Notes: generated by a model from the sequence alone, not told the origin. A DNA stretch of 64,000 bases from Polynucleobacter sp. MWH-Loch1C5 (GCF_018881775.1 NZ_JACVPR010000001.1:1320318-1384317); one strand, 5' to 3'; shown: positions 47,522 through 56,505, numbered from the stretch's first letter. Made by a program: numbers and translations.

Positions 47522-47645
47522 GTGTTTGTTTTTCTGAATGACTCCATCCTAACATTGAGGACATGCCTAACGCAGCTTGCCTGAAAAACCTTGGCTTTCA
47601 GAGTAAAGTAAGGCCCTGAGAACGAATAAAAAATAAGGAAACACA

Positions 47646-48740
47646 ATGGCTGAAAAACTCTTTACTGCAGGTCATCTTGGCGATATACCTATTCGTAATC
47701 GTGTAGTGATGGCTCCTTTAACCAGAATGCGTGCTAATGATGCGGGAGTGCCCAGTGATTTAGCCCCTACTTATTACGCACAGCGCGCGAGTGCTGGCTT
47801 GATCATTGCTGAAGCTACCCAAATCTGTGAGTTGGGTAAAGGTTATCCGGCTACCCCCGGTATTCACACTGCAGAACAGGTGAGCGCCTGGAAAAAGGTG
47901 ACTGATGCTGTGCATGCTGAAGGTGGCAAGATTGTTTTACAGCTATGGCATGTTGGCCGTATTTCACATTCATCATTGCACCCTGAGCAGGGTTTGCCGG
48001 TTGCGCCGTCGGCCATCAAGCCGCAAGGGCAGGTCTACACAGCATCTTGGGCCTTGGCTGATTACGAGACGCCACGGGCATTATCTTTGGATGAGATTGC
48101 TACGCTTAAGCTAACTTATCTGACAGCAGCCAAGAATGCCAAAGCAGCCGGTTTTGATGGGATAGAACTACACGCAGCGAACGGTTATCTCTTAGATCAG
48201 TTCTTGCAAGATGGTAGTAATCAACGTCAAGATCAGTACGGTGGTTCGATTGAAAATCGTTGTCGCTTAGTCTTAGAGATTTTGCAAGAGATCATTCCTG
48301 TGTGGGGAAGCGGACGTGTAGGTATTCGCTTATCACCCTATGGTACTTTCAATGACATGAGAGATTCGCAAGCGGTCGATTTATTTAGCTATTTAATCGA
48401 TCAGTTAAATTCTCTACAGCTTGCCTACTTACATCTCATTGAACCGCGTGCGAGTTCGGCGGGTGGTAATGATGATCTTAACGAAGCTGCGCCGAATGTC
48501 AGTCAATTATTTAGAAAGCTTTATCAAGGTGCCGTCATCCTGGCAGGGGGCTTTGATCGGGGGTCAGCGATTGAGGCTGTCAAGCACGGTCAGGCCGATG
48601 CGATTGCTTTTGGTAGATTTTTCATTTCTAACCCAGATTTGCCCAAGCGCCTAGAAATCAATGCTGCTCTTCATCCTTATGACCGGGCTACTTTTTATGG
48701 TGGCGCAGCCAAGGGTTATACCGATTACGTCACACTTTGA
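47646..48740 (+). CDS. Old-yellow-enzyme family alkene reductase (NemA-like)
   Basis: The 364-aa FMN TIM barrel opens RNRVVMAPLTRMRAN. It has QLWHVGRISH, then GFDGIELHAANGYLLDQFLQDGSNQRQDQYGGSIENR, and a phosphate-binding ADAIAFGRFFISNPDLPKR. It reduces activated C=C bonds or nitro/nitrate esters with NAD(P)H, usually for electrophile defence. Confidence 0.92.
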   Translation: MAEKLFTAGHLGDIPIRNRVVMAPLTRMRANDAGVPSDLAPTYYAQRASAGLIIAEATQICELGKGYPATPGIHTAEQVSAWKKVTDAVHAEGGKIVLQLWHVGRISHSSLHPEQGLPVAPSAIKPQGQVYTASWALADYETPRALSLDEIATLKLTYLTAAKNAKAAGFDGIELHAANGYLLDQFLQDGSNQRQDQYGGSIENRCRLVLEILQEIIPVWGSGRVGIRLSPYGTFNDMRDSQAVDLFSYLIDQLNSLQLAYLHLIEPRASSAGGNDDLNEAAPNVSQLFRKLYQGAVILAGGFDRGSAIEAVKHGQADAIAFGRFFISNPDLPKRLEINAALHPYDRATFYGGAAKGYTDYVTL

Positions 48741-48767
48741 TTACAGTTTTGGCATAAACTAGGTGCC

Positions 48768-49124
48768 ATGAAGACTTTATTGCGCTGCTATATTGCTCTC
48801 GCTATCTTGCTTGCGCCCTTGATGGGTGCTCAAGCTAGTATTACGCATGTAGTGCAGGAAAGTATTGATGTAGCGAGTCAGGCTATAGTGACCCATGACC
48901 TAACTCTGGATTGCCATGAGACTGTCACAGAGGTACATCAAGATCAATATCATAAAGCGTGTGATGCGAGTAAGCATTTGTGTTGCCTTGCAAGTTTATA
49001 CATGAGTGATTCACGAGTATCGCTTGTGAATCACTTCACTCAACGTCTTGAAGATCAGTTTCGGAAATGGTCTTTGAAGACTTTCTTAGAACCCATCGAG
49101 CACCCGCCCAAAGCACTTTCTTAA
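48768..49124 (+). CDS. Secreted Cys/His-containing protein, Mer-like locus
   Basis: The 118-aa protein has a signal peptide (CYIALAILLAPLMGAQA). The mature part has cysteines in LDCHETVTEVHQ and KHLCCLASLY and a C-terminal HPPKALS. It resembles the DUF2946-type proteins that accompany metal systems, but I cannot assign it firmly. First of four genes ending in a terminator at 50690. Confidence 0.5.
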   Translation: MKTLLRCYIALAILLAPLMGAQASITHVVQESIDVASQAIVTHDLTLDCHETVTEVHQDQYHKACDASKHLCCLASLYMSDSRVSLVNHFTQRLEDQFRKWSLKTFLEPIEHPPKALS

Positions 49125-49158
49125 TTCATAGTTTTTATTAATTAAGAAAGGAAATCGA

Positions 49159-49854
49159 ATGGGTATTTTTATTCCCGTTGTACTGGGCCTTGCCTTTGTA
49201 AAGGCATATCTGAAAAAGATAGGCTTAGCTTTAGCCTTATTACTGCCGCTTCAGGCAAGTTATGCAGGATTGTTCATACCTAAAGATATGACCATGATCA
49301 TGGCTATGCGCACGGGTGAGATGACGACCACCGAATTAAGTTATGGCCTCAAGCCAAACTTAAGTATGGCGCTTAATCACTTTGAGTTCAGGGGCCACCA
49401 TGACCGTATTAGTCGATATACCGGTGTGCAAGCTGCATATTTGTTAGATCGTCACTATGGAAGTCAAGGCATTGCTAATTGGTATGTTTTTGGTGGCCCG
49501 GTGACCAGTACTTATATGAACGCAGACTCAAAAAATGGTGCTCAGGGTGGGCTTTGGTTCGACTATGAAACTTTACGCATCTATACCCGTGTTTCAGCGC
49601 AACGTTTTCTAGTTCATCAACGTGAACAATCGGTCTATACCGCACAAGCCTTGTGGGCTCCCTATGCCGCGGAGTTTGGGGAAGTTGCTTCCTGGGTTGG
49701 AGTACAAGTGATGCGTGACTCTATGCAAACTGGACAAACCGCATTAACACCGATGTTGCGTTTTTTCGAAAGAAGCTGGTGGTTAGATATTGGTGTTAAA
49801 GCCAATACTGAGCGCCGCGGCGATCTATTTATGAATGTGATGTTTTTATTCTAA
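49159..49854 (+). CDS. Putative outer-membrane protein, Mer-like locus
   Basis: The 231-aa protein has a signal peptide ending ASYA-G. The mature sequence consists of alternating strands rich in Tyr/Trp with a terminal LFMNVMFLF, suggesting a small beta-barrel. AAGGAAA lies before the ATG. Genes like this occur next to HMA-protein/MerT-like pairs in other betaproteobacteria. No transport substrate is readable. Confidence 0.55.
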   Translation: MGIFIPVVLGLAFVKAYLKKIGLALALLLPLQASYAGLFIPKDMTMIMAMRTGEMTTTELSYGLKPNLSMALNHFEFRGHHDRISRYTGVQAAYLLDRHYGSQGIANWYVFGGPVTSTYMNADSKNGAQGGLWFDYETLRIYTRVSAQRFLVHQREQSVYTAQALWAPYAAEFGEVASWVGVQVMRDSMQTGQTALTPMLRFFERSWWLDIGVKANTERRGDLFMNVMFLF

Positions 49855-49866
49855 AAGGAGTTATTC

Positions 49867-50271
49867 ATGAAAAAGTTAGTGATTCAATCTTGTGTCTTAA
49901 TGCTCGCAAGTAGTTTTTCCTTGACAGCCTTGGCTGCTGCTGAATCTATCAAGATGAGAGTGGAGGGCATGGTCTGTGCATTTTGTGCTTCTTCTATTGA
50001 GAAGAAGTTAAAAGCATTACCGGCGACTTCGGAAATTTATATTAATCTTGAAAAACGAGTCGTTGCCATTACAACTAAAGATGGTAAAGCTGTGAGCGAT
50101 GATGAGTTGAAAAAAATTATTGTCGATGCAGGCTACCAATTACAGTCAGTAGAGCGAGGTAAGTTCACTATGGCTGATATTAAAAATCAGGTCAAAGCAG
50201 ACCGCTATAAGCCCGGTAATGAAACTCACCAGCATGACCATAAAGATGGTAAACATCATGGCAAACATTGA
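49867..50271 (+). CDS. Periplasmic heavy-metal-associated (HMA) protein, MerP-like
   Basis: The 134-aa protein has a signal peptide ending LAAAE. The HMA domain contains EGMVCAFCASSIEKKLKALP, so the metal pair is CAFC, and AKGYQL-like IVDAGYQLQSVERG closes the domain. It has a His-rich tail (HQHDHKDGKHHGKH) that may bind further metal. It overlaps the next gene by 14 nt. Role: pick up Hg2+, Cu+ or another soft metal and hand it to the membrane protein. Confidence 0.8.
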   Translation: MKKLVIQSCVLMLASSFSLTALAAAESIKMRVEGMVCAFCASSIEKKLKALPATSEIYINLEKRVVAITTKDGKAVSDDELKKIIVDAGYQLQSVERGKFTMADIKNQVKADRYKPGNETHQHDHKDGKHHGKH

Positions 50272-50659
50272 TTCAGAGATTGTGAAATCCAACACGGGTC
50301 GACTAAGTTCGACCTTGAGCTTATTCACAAGTTTCTCAACATTAATTTGTTGTGCGCTACCAGCCTTACTAGTGACCTTAGGGGCGGGGGCGACCTTAGC
50401 CACACTGCTTAGTCATATTCCTCAGCTCATTTGGTTCTCTGAGCATAAATTATGGGTCTTTGGTATTGCAGGTTTGATGCTTACGTTGGCTAGTTATCAG
50501 CAGTATAGGAGTCGATATTTACCTTGTCCGACTGATCCTCAATTGGCCATGGCTTGTAATCGACAAAGAAAACGATCGCAAGTCATGTTGGGCATATCGA
50601 TTGCCATTTATTTATTAGGCATTTTTTTTGCTTACATTGCACCGCTGATATTCGTTTAG
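50258..50659 (+). CDS. MerT-like membrane metal transporter
   Basis: The ~133-aa protein starts at ATG 50258 within the HMA gene; longer in-frame starts exist. It has three membrane segments. The first holds a Cys pair, LICCALPALLVTLGAGATLATLL, and the cytosolic loop holds CPTDPQLAMACNRQRKRSQ, the same Cys-pair-in-TM1 and Cys-loop layout as MerT. No mercuric reductase gene is nearby, so uptake for detoxification is not shown. Confidence 0.65.
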   Translation: MANIDSEIVKSNTGRLSSTLSLFTSFSTLICCALPALLVTLGAGATLATLLSHIPQLIWFSEHKLWVFGIAGLMLTLASYQQYRSRYLPCPTDPQLAMACNRQRKRSQVMLGISIAIYLLGIFFAYIAPLIFV

Positions 50660-50663
50660 GCTT

Positions 50664-50690
50664 AAAGGTGGCGATTACGCCACCTTTTTT
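50664..50690 (+). terminator. Rho-independent terminator of the Mer-like locus
   Basis: The stem AAAGGTGGCG/CGCCACCTTT has an ATTA loop and ends in a T6 run, starting 5 nt after the MerT-like stop codon. Confidence 0.9.
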
Positions 50691-50773
50691 CATGTCGACT
50701 TGTTTTCTACCAAAAATCATAGGTGGTCATCTGATTCGTTTAGTATAGCCATCTGATTGACGAACATCAGACC

Positions 50774-51718
50774 ATGACAGCTTTATTGCGCGCCTCGCGT
50801 TACTACGGACCTCTCTTATTTACGCTGCTTTACATAGCGTTTGAATTCTCATTTAACTATCAGCTGCTAGATATCACGGGACCTATGGTGACTGAAGATA
50901 CTCTTCAGGGGCTCGAGTTTTGGGGCAGGGTTTTATCGGGGATTGGTTTTGGTTTCACCATGCATCGCTGGGTGCAACGTTATTTTGAAAACACCACCTT
51001 ATCACTCATCATTTGCTTTGCACTAGGTATTACCAGCATGTGGCATTTACAGAAAGAGGTGACTGATCACCTCGTTGCCCAAGCCAGCTTAGAAGATAAA
51101 AAAGTCGCTTTAGTCTTGGGGCAGTTGACGCAAAAGGCGGCGCAAGGGGAGCTAAGTACCTTACAGGCTAGACCTTTATTTACCGATGATATTGGCCAAG
51201 AGGATCGCAAAATTGTGGAATCATTATTTCCAGCCATGGCTTTGTTTGTGCCTAACCGAATCGCTCAATTGGCAGCTTGGCAGGGGGTTCCTGAAATTCA
51301 GATGACTGCGTATTTGGCTTCGGATATCCCTGCGCAACATTTAGATAATGCTTATCGCAACTTAATCGTGCCTCCTCTCACTTTAGGTATCTCCCTATTT
51401 TTTGCCTTACTCAATTTGGCCCAATTGATTTCCAGCATCATCAGTCCTTGGATATGGGGAGTGCAAGCTAGCTATAAGCGCTTTGCAGTATCTATGGCTT
51501 TGTTTGGGCTGTTACTGACTTATTCTTTTGCAGGACATAATCCGTTTGTGCATTCGCAGGCTTACCAACAAGACTTCAGAAAAACCTTATGGCAAGAAGA
51601 TAGAACTTTAGCGGTACTCACGGAGTGGTCTTCTTATGGTGTGCCGAGTTGGTATCCGCTAGCCCATTGGTGCAACCAATATGTCTTGCGTGATGTCAAA
51701 CTCAGAAGACCTTACTAA
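50774..51718 (+). CDS. Integral membrane protein of unknown function
   Basis: The 314-aa protein has roughly five hydrophobic segments: residues ~12-33, 50-65, 75-95, 195-225 and 235-255. A soluble stretch of about 100 residues (KEVTDHLVAQASLEDKK onward) with predicted helices lies between them. No family motif is recognised. It stands alone between a terminator and a convergent SMR gene. Confidence 0.55.
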   Translation: MTALLRASRYYGPLLFTLLYIAFEFSFNYQLLDITGPMVTEDTLQGLEFWGRVLSGIGFGFTMHRWVQRYFENTTLSLIICFALGITSMWHLQKEVTDHLVAQASLEDKKVALVLGQLTQKAAQGELSTLQARPLFTDDIGQEDRKIVESLFPAMALFVPNRIAQLAAWQGVPEIQMTAYLASDIPAQHLDNAYRNLIVPPLTLGISLFFALLNLAQLISSIISPWIWGVQASYKRFAVSMALFGLLLTYSFAGHNPFVHSQAYQQDFRKTLWQEDRTLAVLTEWSSYGVPSWYPLAHWCNQYVLRDVKLRRPY

Positions 51719-51725
51719 AGATTTT

Positions 51726-52043
51726 CTATGATGAGAGTTTGAGTACGACGACTCCCGCCACAATCAGGGCAACACCTAACCAGCGCAGCAGAGATTGTGG
51801 ATCATTAAAGAAATAAACGCCCACTAAAAAAGTACCTACAGCCCCCATCGAGGTCCAGACTGCATACGCTGTACCTATGGGTATGCCCTTCAGAGAGAGC
51901 CACAAAAAAATACCGCTCAAGGTCATACTCACGAGAGCAAGCACTGGGCCCCAGATTTTGAAGGCAGGATTCGATGCCAACTTCAATCCTAGGGGCCAAC
52001 CCACTTCACAAATACCTGCAAGGACTAGCCAAAACCAACTCAT
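51726..52043 (-). CDS. SMR-family exporter, SugE/Gdx-like
   Basis: The 105-aa protein has four membrane helices and the essential Glu13 in the first (LAGICEVGWPLGLKLA). GTAYAVWTSMGAVGTFLVGVYFF and LGVALIVAGVVVLKL complete the family. The W-x-L-GLK after Glu is typical of the SugE/guanidinium exporter branch. The SDR gene ends 4 nt upstream. No guanidine riboswitch fits in that gap. Confidence 0.85.
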   Translation of the reverse strand: MSWFWLVLAGICEVGWPLGLKLASNPAFKIWGPVLALVSMTLSGIFLWLSLKGIPIGTAYAVWTSMGAVGTFLVGVYFFNDPQSLLRWLGVALIVAGVVVLKLSS

Positions 52044-52047
52044 GTTT

Positions 52048-52749
52048 TCACCAGGGAAGTTCAGTGCCGTCGTAGGCTAAAAATTGCCCGCTCTGCATCG
52101 CAGTCACACGAGAGAGTACCTGCAAAATTTCTGTGGCAGCGATTTTGGGATCGCGTCCGATTTCATCGCCCCGAAATGGACGTGAGAGACGCGATTTGAC
52201 CGTGCCGGGATGGATGGCCACGATGGCGGTATTGGTTTGGGTACGTTTGAGTTCGATCGCTGCGGTTTTGATGAGCATGTTCAGCGCTGCTTTTGACGCT
52301 CGATAGCTATACCAGCCCCCTAAACGATTATCACTAATGCTGCCCACCTTCGCTGATAAGAACGCCATCACTGCATGCTCCTTAGCCAAGTGGGAAGTGA
52401 AATACTTCATGATGAGCGCCGGTCCCAAAGTATTGACCAGAAAAGTCTCTTGCATTTGAGGCCAATTCAGATCTTTCAGTTGTTTTTCTGGCAGCCACTC
52501 TGGGGTATGCAAAATGCCAGCGCAATCAATAATCAGATCAAAAGCATGCGCCCCATAGCGTTCTTCTATAGCTTGGCTCGCTAGTGCGATGCTGTCGAGG
52601 TCAGTAAAATCCAGTGCGGGTTCACTGCTACGACTCAAACACACCACCTCATGACTCGGCTTTAATTCTTGGGCGATCGCTTGGCCAATCGCACCTGTGG
52701 CACCAATAATGAGGGCGCGTCGGACGCGGCCTGAAGTTTGATTTGTCAT
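52048..52749 (-). CDS. Short-chain dehydrogenase/reductase (SDR)
   Basis: The 233-aa protein has the NAD(P) motif LIIGATGAIGQAIAQEL, the NAG-type motif IIDCAGILHTP, and the active-site Ser/YSYRASK. AIHPGTVKSRLSRPF follows. It resembles CsgA-type C-factor SDRs. The substrate is unknown. It is probably co-transcribed with the SMR exporter. Confidence 0.88.
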   Translation of the reverse strand: MTNQTSGRVRRALIIGATGAIGQAIAQELKPSHEVVCLSRSSEPALDFTDLDSIALASQAIEERYGAHAFDLIIDCAGILHTPEWLPEKQLKDLNWPQMQETFLVNTLGPALIMKYFTSHLAKEHAVMAFLSAKVGSISDNRLGGWYSYRASKAALNMLIKTAAIELKRTQTNTAIVAIHPGTVKSRLSRPFRGDEIGRDPKIAATEILQVLSRVTAMQSGQFLAYDGTELPW

Positions 52750-52819
52750 GACTGCAGTCTAAGCCGTATTGAAAGTCTTTGCAGATTAGGGTTTTTGATA
52801 AAAATCAATGATTTAAGTC

Positions 52820-52858
52820 CTTAATCTTGCCTTAATCATGTCTTAAGAGGCTCTTAAT
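52820..52858 (+). promoter_or_regulatory. Four CTTAA[T/G] repeats at an 11-bp period: probable response-regulator operator
   Basis: The hexamers are CTTAAT (52820-52825), CTTAAT (52831-52836), CTTAAG (52842-52847) and CTTAAT (52853-52858), each separated by exactly 5 nt. CTTAAT-N5-CTTAAT is the PmrA/QseB-type binding site. The operon downstream encodes a regulator of that subfamily at 57197. The last repeat takes the -35 position, with a TTTATT-like -10 around 52867. Confidence 0.8.
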
Positions 52859-52880
52859 CTTCAGGTTTTATTGTGCTTAC

Positions 52881-53534
52881 ATGGATAAAGACATGGGAGA
52901 CGCCGTGCAAGCAAGATTAGCTGTGATGGGTCACAAAGAAGTCTGGACGACGAAGAGTGAGCTACAAGAGCTCGATACTTTTCAGATCATTGAAGTCGGC
53001 CCGGATCATCCCGAGCGTTTAAGTCTACAAGCTTTTATCGCTGATAATTTTTTCAAGACATACCAAGCGGATGTGAAGCACTTCAGTGAAACTCTTTTGG
53101 GTTGCAAAGATGCTCAGGGACATTGGGTGGCAGCTTTGGGATATTCAGGCTTAGCGCATCGTCGTGCTTTTTTAGAGCAGTATTTAGATGTGCCGATCGA
53201 ACAAGAAATCGCCAGTTTGCAAAAGCAGCCTGTTGCACGTGCACAGATTATTGAAGTCGGCAATTTAGCCGCGCTACATCCTGGTGCTGGACGTGCCTTA
53301 ATTATTCAGATGACGCGCCATTTACATCGCAGTGGCTATCAATGGGTTGTCTTTACGGCTACGCGCCATCTTTTTAATTCATTTAAGCGCCTCAAACTCA
53401 AGCCTGTCAGTTTAGGGTTGGCCGATCCGAAACGTTTGGCCGATGGTGGTCGCGCTTGGGGTAGTTATTACGATACAGAGCCAGAAGTCATGTTTGGTGA
53501 TATTGCACACGGTTATGCTGAACTGGCTGAGTAA
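52881..53534 (+). CDS. Thermostable hemolysin family protein (T_hemolysin)
   Basis: The 217-aa protein shows the family pattern: LQAFIADNFFKTYQADVKHF, IIEVGNLAALHPGAGRALIIQMTRHLHR, VVFTATRHLFNSFKRLKLKPVSLGLADPKRL and WGSYYDTEPEVMFGDI. Despite the name, most members are uncharacterised, and the EVGNLA...RALI layout is reminiscent of acyl/acetyltransferases (inference). The operator ends 22 nt before the first ATG, so a start at M5 (52893) or M16 (52926) is possible. It overlaps the ligase gene by 20 nt. Confidence 0.8.
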   Translation: MDKDMGDAVQARLAVMGHKEVWTTKSELQELDTFQIIEVGPDHPERLSLQAFIADNFFKTYQADVKHFSETLLGCKDAQGHWVAALGYSGLAHRRAFLEQYLDVPIEQEIASLQKQPVARAQIIEVGNLAALHPGAGRALIIQMTRHLHRSGYQWVVFTATRHLFNSFKRLKLKPVSLGLADPKRLADGGRAWGSYYDTEPEVMFGDIAHGYAELAE

Positions 53535-55026
53535 GTATTCCGCAGATGCCATTGTTTTACGCCAGGCCGATAAGACCTGGGGTAAAGAGGCCATCTTACA
53601 AACGGTGAGCGCTTTAGTAGCAAGCCTGCGCTCACGACTTGAACCGTATGCTCCAGTGGGTATCTTGGGAGATAACCACCCCGAGTGGCTGATGATAGAT
53701 TGGGCTTGCCAGGAGGCGGGGGTTGCATTGATACCTCTACCTACTTTTTTTACGCCAAGTCAGTGGGTTCATACCATCCGTCAAAGTGGTATGACGAGTC
53801 TTTTTGTACAAGATCCGCAGCATGCCAAAGCTTTAGGTTTTGTTTTTCCAATCACCGCGCCGAGTCAAAGCTATCATTTATTTGAAGCTAGTCAGGTTCT
53901 CAAAGATCAAATTCAAAAACCTGATTTGCTTGGTATTCAGAAAGTCACTTTTACTTCAGGGACCACTGCTGAGCCCAAAGGGGTTTGCTTATCAGCCGAG
54001 CAACAATGGGCTGTTGCGCAATCTTTAGAGCAACAGTTGCGTACTTTAGGAATAGAGAGACATTTAACCCTTTTACCTCTATCAGTCCTTTTAGAAAATA
54101 TTGCGGGTGCTTATACAGCTGCCTTGAGTACAGCATCGAATGTTGTGCCAGCGCTGCAAGAGGTGGGGTTGTTAGGGGCAAGCCAGTTTAATCCTGAGTT
54201 GTGTTTGAATGCGATTGAGAAATACCAAGCACAGAGTGTGATTCTGCTACCGCAGATGCTGCAAGCGCTCTTGGCAGTACTGAAAAAGAATGATCCGCGT
54301 CTTGCCAGTCTGCGCTTTATGGCCGTGGGTGGTGCCAAGGTGCCTGAGGCATTACTGCATGCCGCACAAGAGATGGGCTTACCGATCTTTGAAGGGTATG
54401 GCTTATCGGAGTGTTGTTCAGTAGTGACATTGAACCTGCCACAAGCGTCTCGGATCGGTAGCATCGGTCAGGCTTTACCTCACCATCAGCTCACGCTTGC
54501 TACAGATGGAGAAATATTAGTCAAGGCGACAGCCCCTTTACGTTATCTCGGTCAGGCAGAGCAAGATCATGAGTGGATTGCAACAGGTGACTTAGGGCAC
54601 CAGGATGCTGATGGGTATTGGTATATCTCCGGTCGCAAGAAAAACGTTTTAATTACAAGTTTTGGTCGTAATGTTTCCCCTGAGTGGCCTGAAAGCATAC
54701 TCTTGGGTAGTCATTGTTTTGCCCAAGCGATGGTGTTGGGTGATGGCCAACCCTATTTATCAGCCATCCTCTTGCCTTACCCAGGGATTGATGGAAACAG
54801 TATTGAAAAAGCTCTTGAGCAAGTTAACGCTCAGTTGCCAGACTATGCGCAAATTCGAGCGTACTGCATCGCCCGTGAACCTTTTACTTTGAGTAACGGC
54901 TTGGCCACCGCCAATGGCCGTCCCAAGCGCGCCGCCATCTTGCAAAGCTATGCCACTCAAATACAAGCACTCTATACACAGGATTTAAATACAAGCCAGC
55001 TCAATCTGGTTGGAGAGAACTCATGA
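53515..55026 (+). CDS. AMP-dependent acyl-CoA/acid ligase (AMP-binding)
   Basis: The ~504-aa ANL-superfamily adenylating enzyme has the P-loop VTFTSGTTAEPKGVCLS, FEGYGLSECCSVVTLN, and the hinge GDLGHQDADGYWYISGRKKNVLITSFGRNV. A catalytic Lys lies in the C-terminal NGRPKRAAIL. It activates a carboxylic acid, most likely a fatty acid. The ATG at 53515 (MLNWLSKYSADA) overlaps the hemolysin gene. An in-frame start at 53443 would overlap much more. Confidence 0.9.
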   Translation: MLNWLSKYSADAIVLRQADKTWGKEAILQTVSALVASLRSRLEPYAPVGILGDNHPEWLMIDWACQEAGVALIPLPTFFTPSQWVHTIRQSGMTSLFVQDPQHAKALGFVFPITAPSQSYHLFEASQVLKDQIQKPDLLGIQKVTFTSGTTAEPKGVCLSAEQQWAVAQSLEQQLRTLGIERHLTLLPLSVLLENIAGAYTAALSTASNVVPALQEVGLLGASQFNPELCLNAIEKYQAQSVILLPQMLQALLAVLKKNDPRLASLRFMAVGGAKVPEALLHAAQEMGLPIFEGYGLSECCSVVTLNLPQASRIGSIGQALPHHQLTLATDGEILVKATAPLRYLGQAEQDHEWIATGDLGHQDADGYWYISGRKKNVLITSFGRNVSPEWPESILLGSHCFAQAMVLGDGQPYLSAILLPYPGIDGNSIEKALEQVNAQLPDYAQIRAYCIAREPFTLSNGLATANGRPKRAAILQSYATQIQALYTQDLNTSQLNLVGENS

Positions 55027-55715
55027 CATTTTTTACGCAACTCAAAGAGCAAACTGATAGTGCTCGTCAGTATGTGCTTGGTGCACCGATTATTCAGGAT
55101 GCCTTAGATGGCAACATTGTTCTTGAGCAATATATTGCTTTCTTAAGCCAGGCTTTTCATCACGTCAAACATACGGTGCCGCTTTTAATGGCTTGTGGCG
55201 CACGTCTAGATGATCGACACAATTGGTTACGTACCGCCATTGCAGAATACATCGAAGAAGAAATCGGCCACGAAGAGTGGATTCTGAATGATATTCGTGC
55301 TTGTGGCGCAGACCCGGAAGTTGTCCGTCATTCACAGCCTCACATCACGACTGAATTAATGGTGGCTTATGCCTACCATCAAATTGATCGTGGTAACCCC
55401 GTTGGTTTTTTTGGCATGGTTCATGTCCTTGAAGGTACGAGTATCGCGCTAGCGTCTGCAGCCGCTACCAAGATTCAAACTAGTTTGAATCTTCCGGATA
55501 CAGCCTTCAGCTACCTAACCTCCCATGGTAGCCTGGACTTGGACCATGTCAAATTCTTTGAGTCTTTAATGAATCAGGTCACTGATTCAGAGGATCAGGT
55601 CGTAATCGTCCATTGCGCCCGACGTTTTTACCATTTGTATGGCGACATCTTTAGACATTTACCCTCGCGCGAGCAGGCGCTCGAGCAATTATTTACTGGA
55701 GTCACACATGTCTAA
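55023..55715 (+). CDS. Haem-oxygenase-like diiron oxygenase family protein
   Basis: The 230-aa all-helical protein of the TenA/PqqC/heme-oxygenase superfamily carries likely metal ligands: FHHVKH near residue 48, EYIEEEIGHEEW near 80, VLEGTS near 143 and DLDHVKFFE near 181. This E-x3-H plus D-x2-H pattern matches HDO enzymes such as the fatty-acid decarboxylase UndA or N-oxygenases. The substrate is probably tied to the neighbouring acyl ligase. Overlaps the ligase stop by 4 nt. Confidence 0.75.
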   Translation: MTFFTQLKEQTDSARQYVLGAPIIQDALDGNIVLEQYIAFLSQAFHHVKHTVPLLMACGARLDDRHNWLRTAIAEYIEEEIGHEEWILNDIRACGADPEVVRHSQPHITTELMVAYAYHQIDRGNPVGFFGMVHVLEGTSIALASAAATKIQTSLNLPDTAFSYLTSHGSLDLDHVKFFESLMNQVTDSEDQVVIVHCARRFYHLYGDIFRHLPSREQALEQLFTGVTHV

Positions 55716-56505
55716 GTATCGTGTGGTGCTCACGGGTGCTACTGGCGGAATTGGTCAGGCTCTCGCAAAAGCCTTAGCACCGCATGCACAATCGATGATT
55801 TTATTGGGGCGCCAAGCGCAGGCCTTAGAGAAACTCGCTGGTGAGCTATCAGGATCTTGCCAAGTCGCCATAGTGTGTGGTGATTTACTGTCTCAAGAGA
55901 CCCATCAGCAATTACAAGCTAAAGTCACTGACTTAGGCGGTGTAAATTTGCTTATTCATAACGCGGGTGTGAGTGATTTTGATGCTTTTGAAAATCAAGA
56001 TCCAGCCATCATTAAGCAATTACTCGATGTCAACCTATTGACCCCGCTTTTATTGACGCAGGCCTTATTACCCTCTTTAAAACGCGAATCAGGCGCGCAA
56101 ATTATCAATATCGGTTCAACCTTTGCGTATATTGGTTTCCCTGGCTTTGCCGCTTACTGCGCCAGTAAATTTGGTTTACGTGGTTTTACACAAGCTTTGC
56201 GCCGAGAGTTATCGGGGGCTGGCATTGTGGTGCGCATTTTTTCTCCACGAGCCACGCAAACGGACATTAATGATCAGAGAGTGGTCGCAATGAACCAGGC
56301 ATTAAAGACTGCGGTGGATACCCCCGCTGCAGTAGCTCAAGCCTTTATGCAATTTTTACCGAAGACCACATTTGAAGCTCGCATGGGTTTTGCTGAAAAC
56401 TTTTTTGCCATCCTCAATCAACTATTGCCCGCAATCCCTGATGGGGCGATTGCAGGGCAAGTCAAAACTATTCGTCAATTTTTTAGAAAAAAGGATGCAT
56501 CATGA
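55708..56505 (+). CDS. Short-chain dehydrogenase/reductase of the acyl-modification operon
   Basis: The 265-aa SDR has VVLTGATGGIGQALAKAL near residue 6, HNAGVSDFDAF, and the catalytic site INIGSTFAYIGFPGFAAYCASKFGLRGF (Ser, Tyr-x3-Lys). It starts inside the end of the diiron-enzyme gene (8-nt overlap) and overlaps the TPR gene by 4 nt. It may reduce an intermediate made by the diiron enzyme. Confidence 0.9.
   Translation: MSKYRVVLTGATGGIGQALAKALAPHAQSMILLGRQAQALEKLAGELSGSCQVAIVCGDLLSQETHQQLQAKVTDLGGVNLLIHNAGVSDFDAFENQDPAIIKQLLDVNLLTPLLLTQALLPSLKRESGAQIINIGSTFAYIGFPGFAAYCASKFGLRGFTQALRRELSGAGIVVRIFSPRATQTDINDQRVVAMNQALKTAVDTPAAVAQAFMQFLPKTTFEARMGFAENFFAILNQLLPAIPDGAIAGQVKTIRQFFRKKDAS

Noticed and set aside
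51726..52047. Guanidine riboswitch upstream of the SMR exporter
   Set aside because: Only 4 nt separate it from the SDR gene and no guanidine aptamer-like structure was seen.
53443..53514. Upstream start for the AMP-ligase
   Set aside because: It would overlap the hemolysin-family gene by about 90 nt and adds residues outside the ANL fold. ATG 53515 is preferred.
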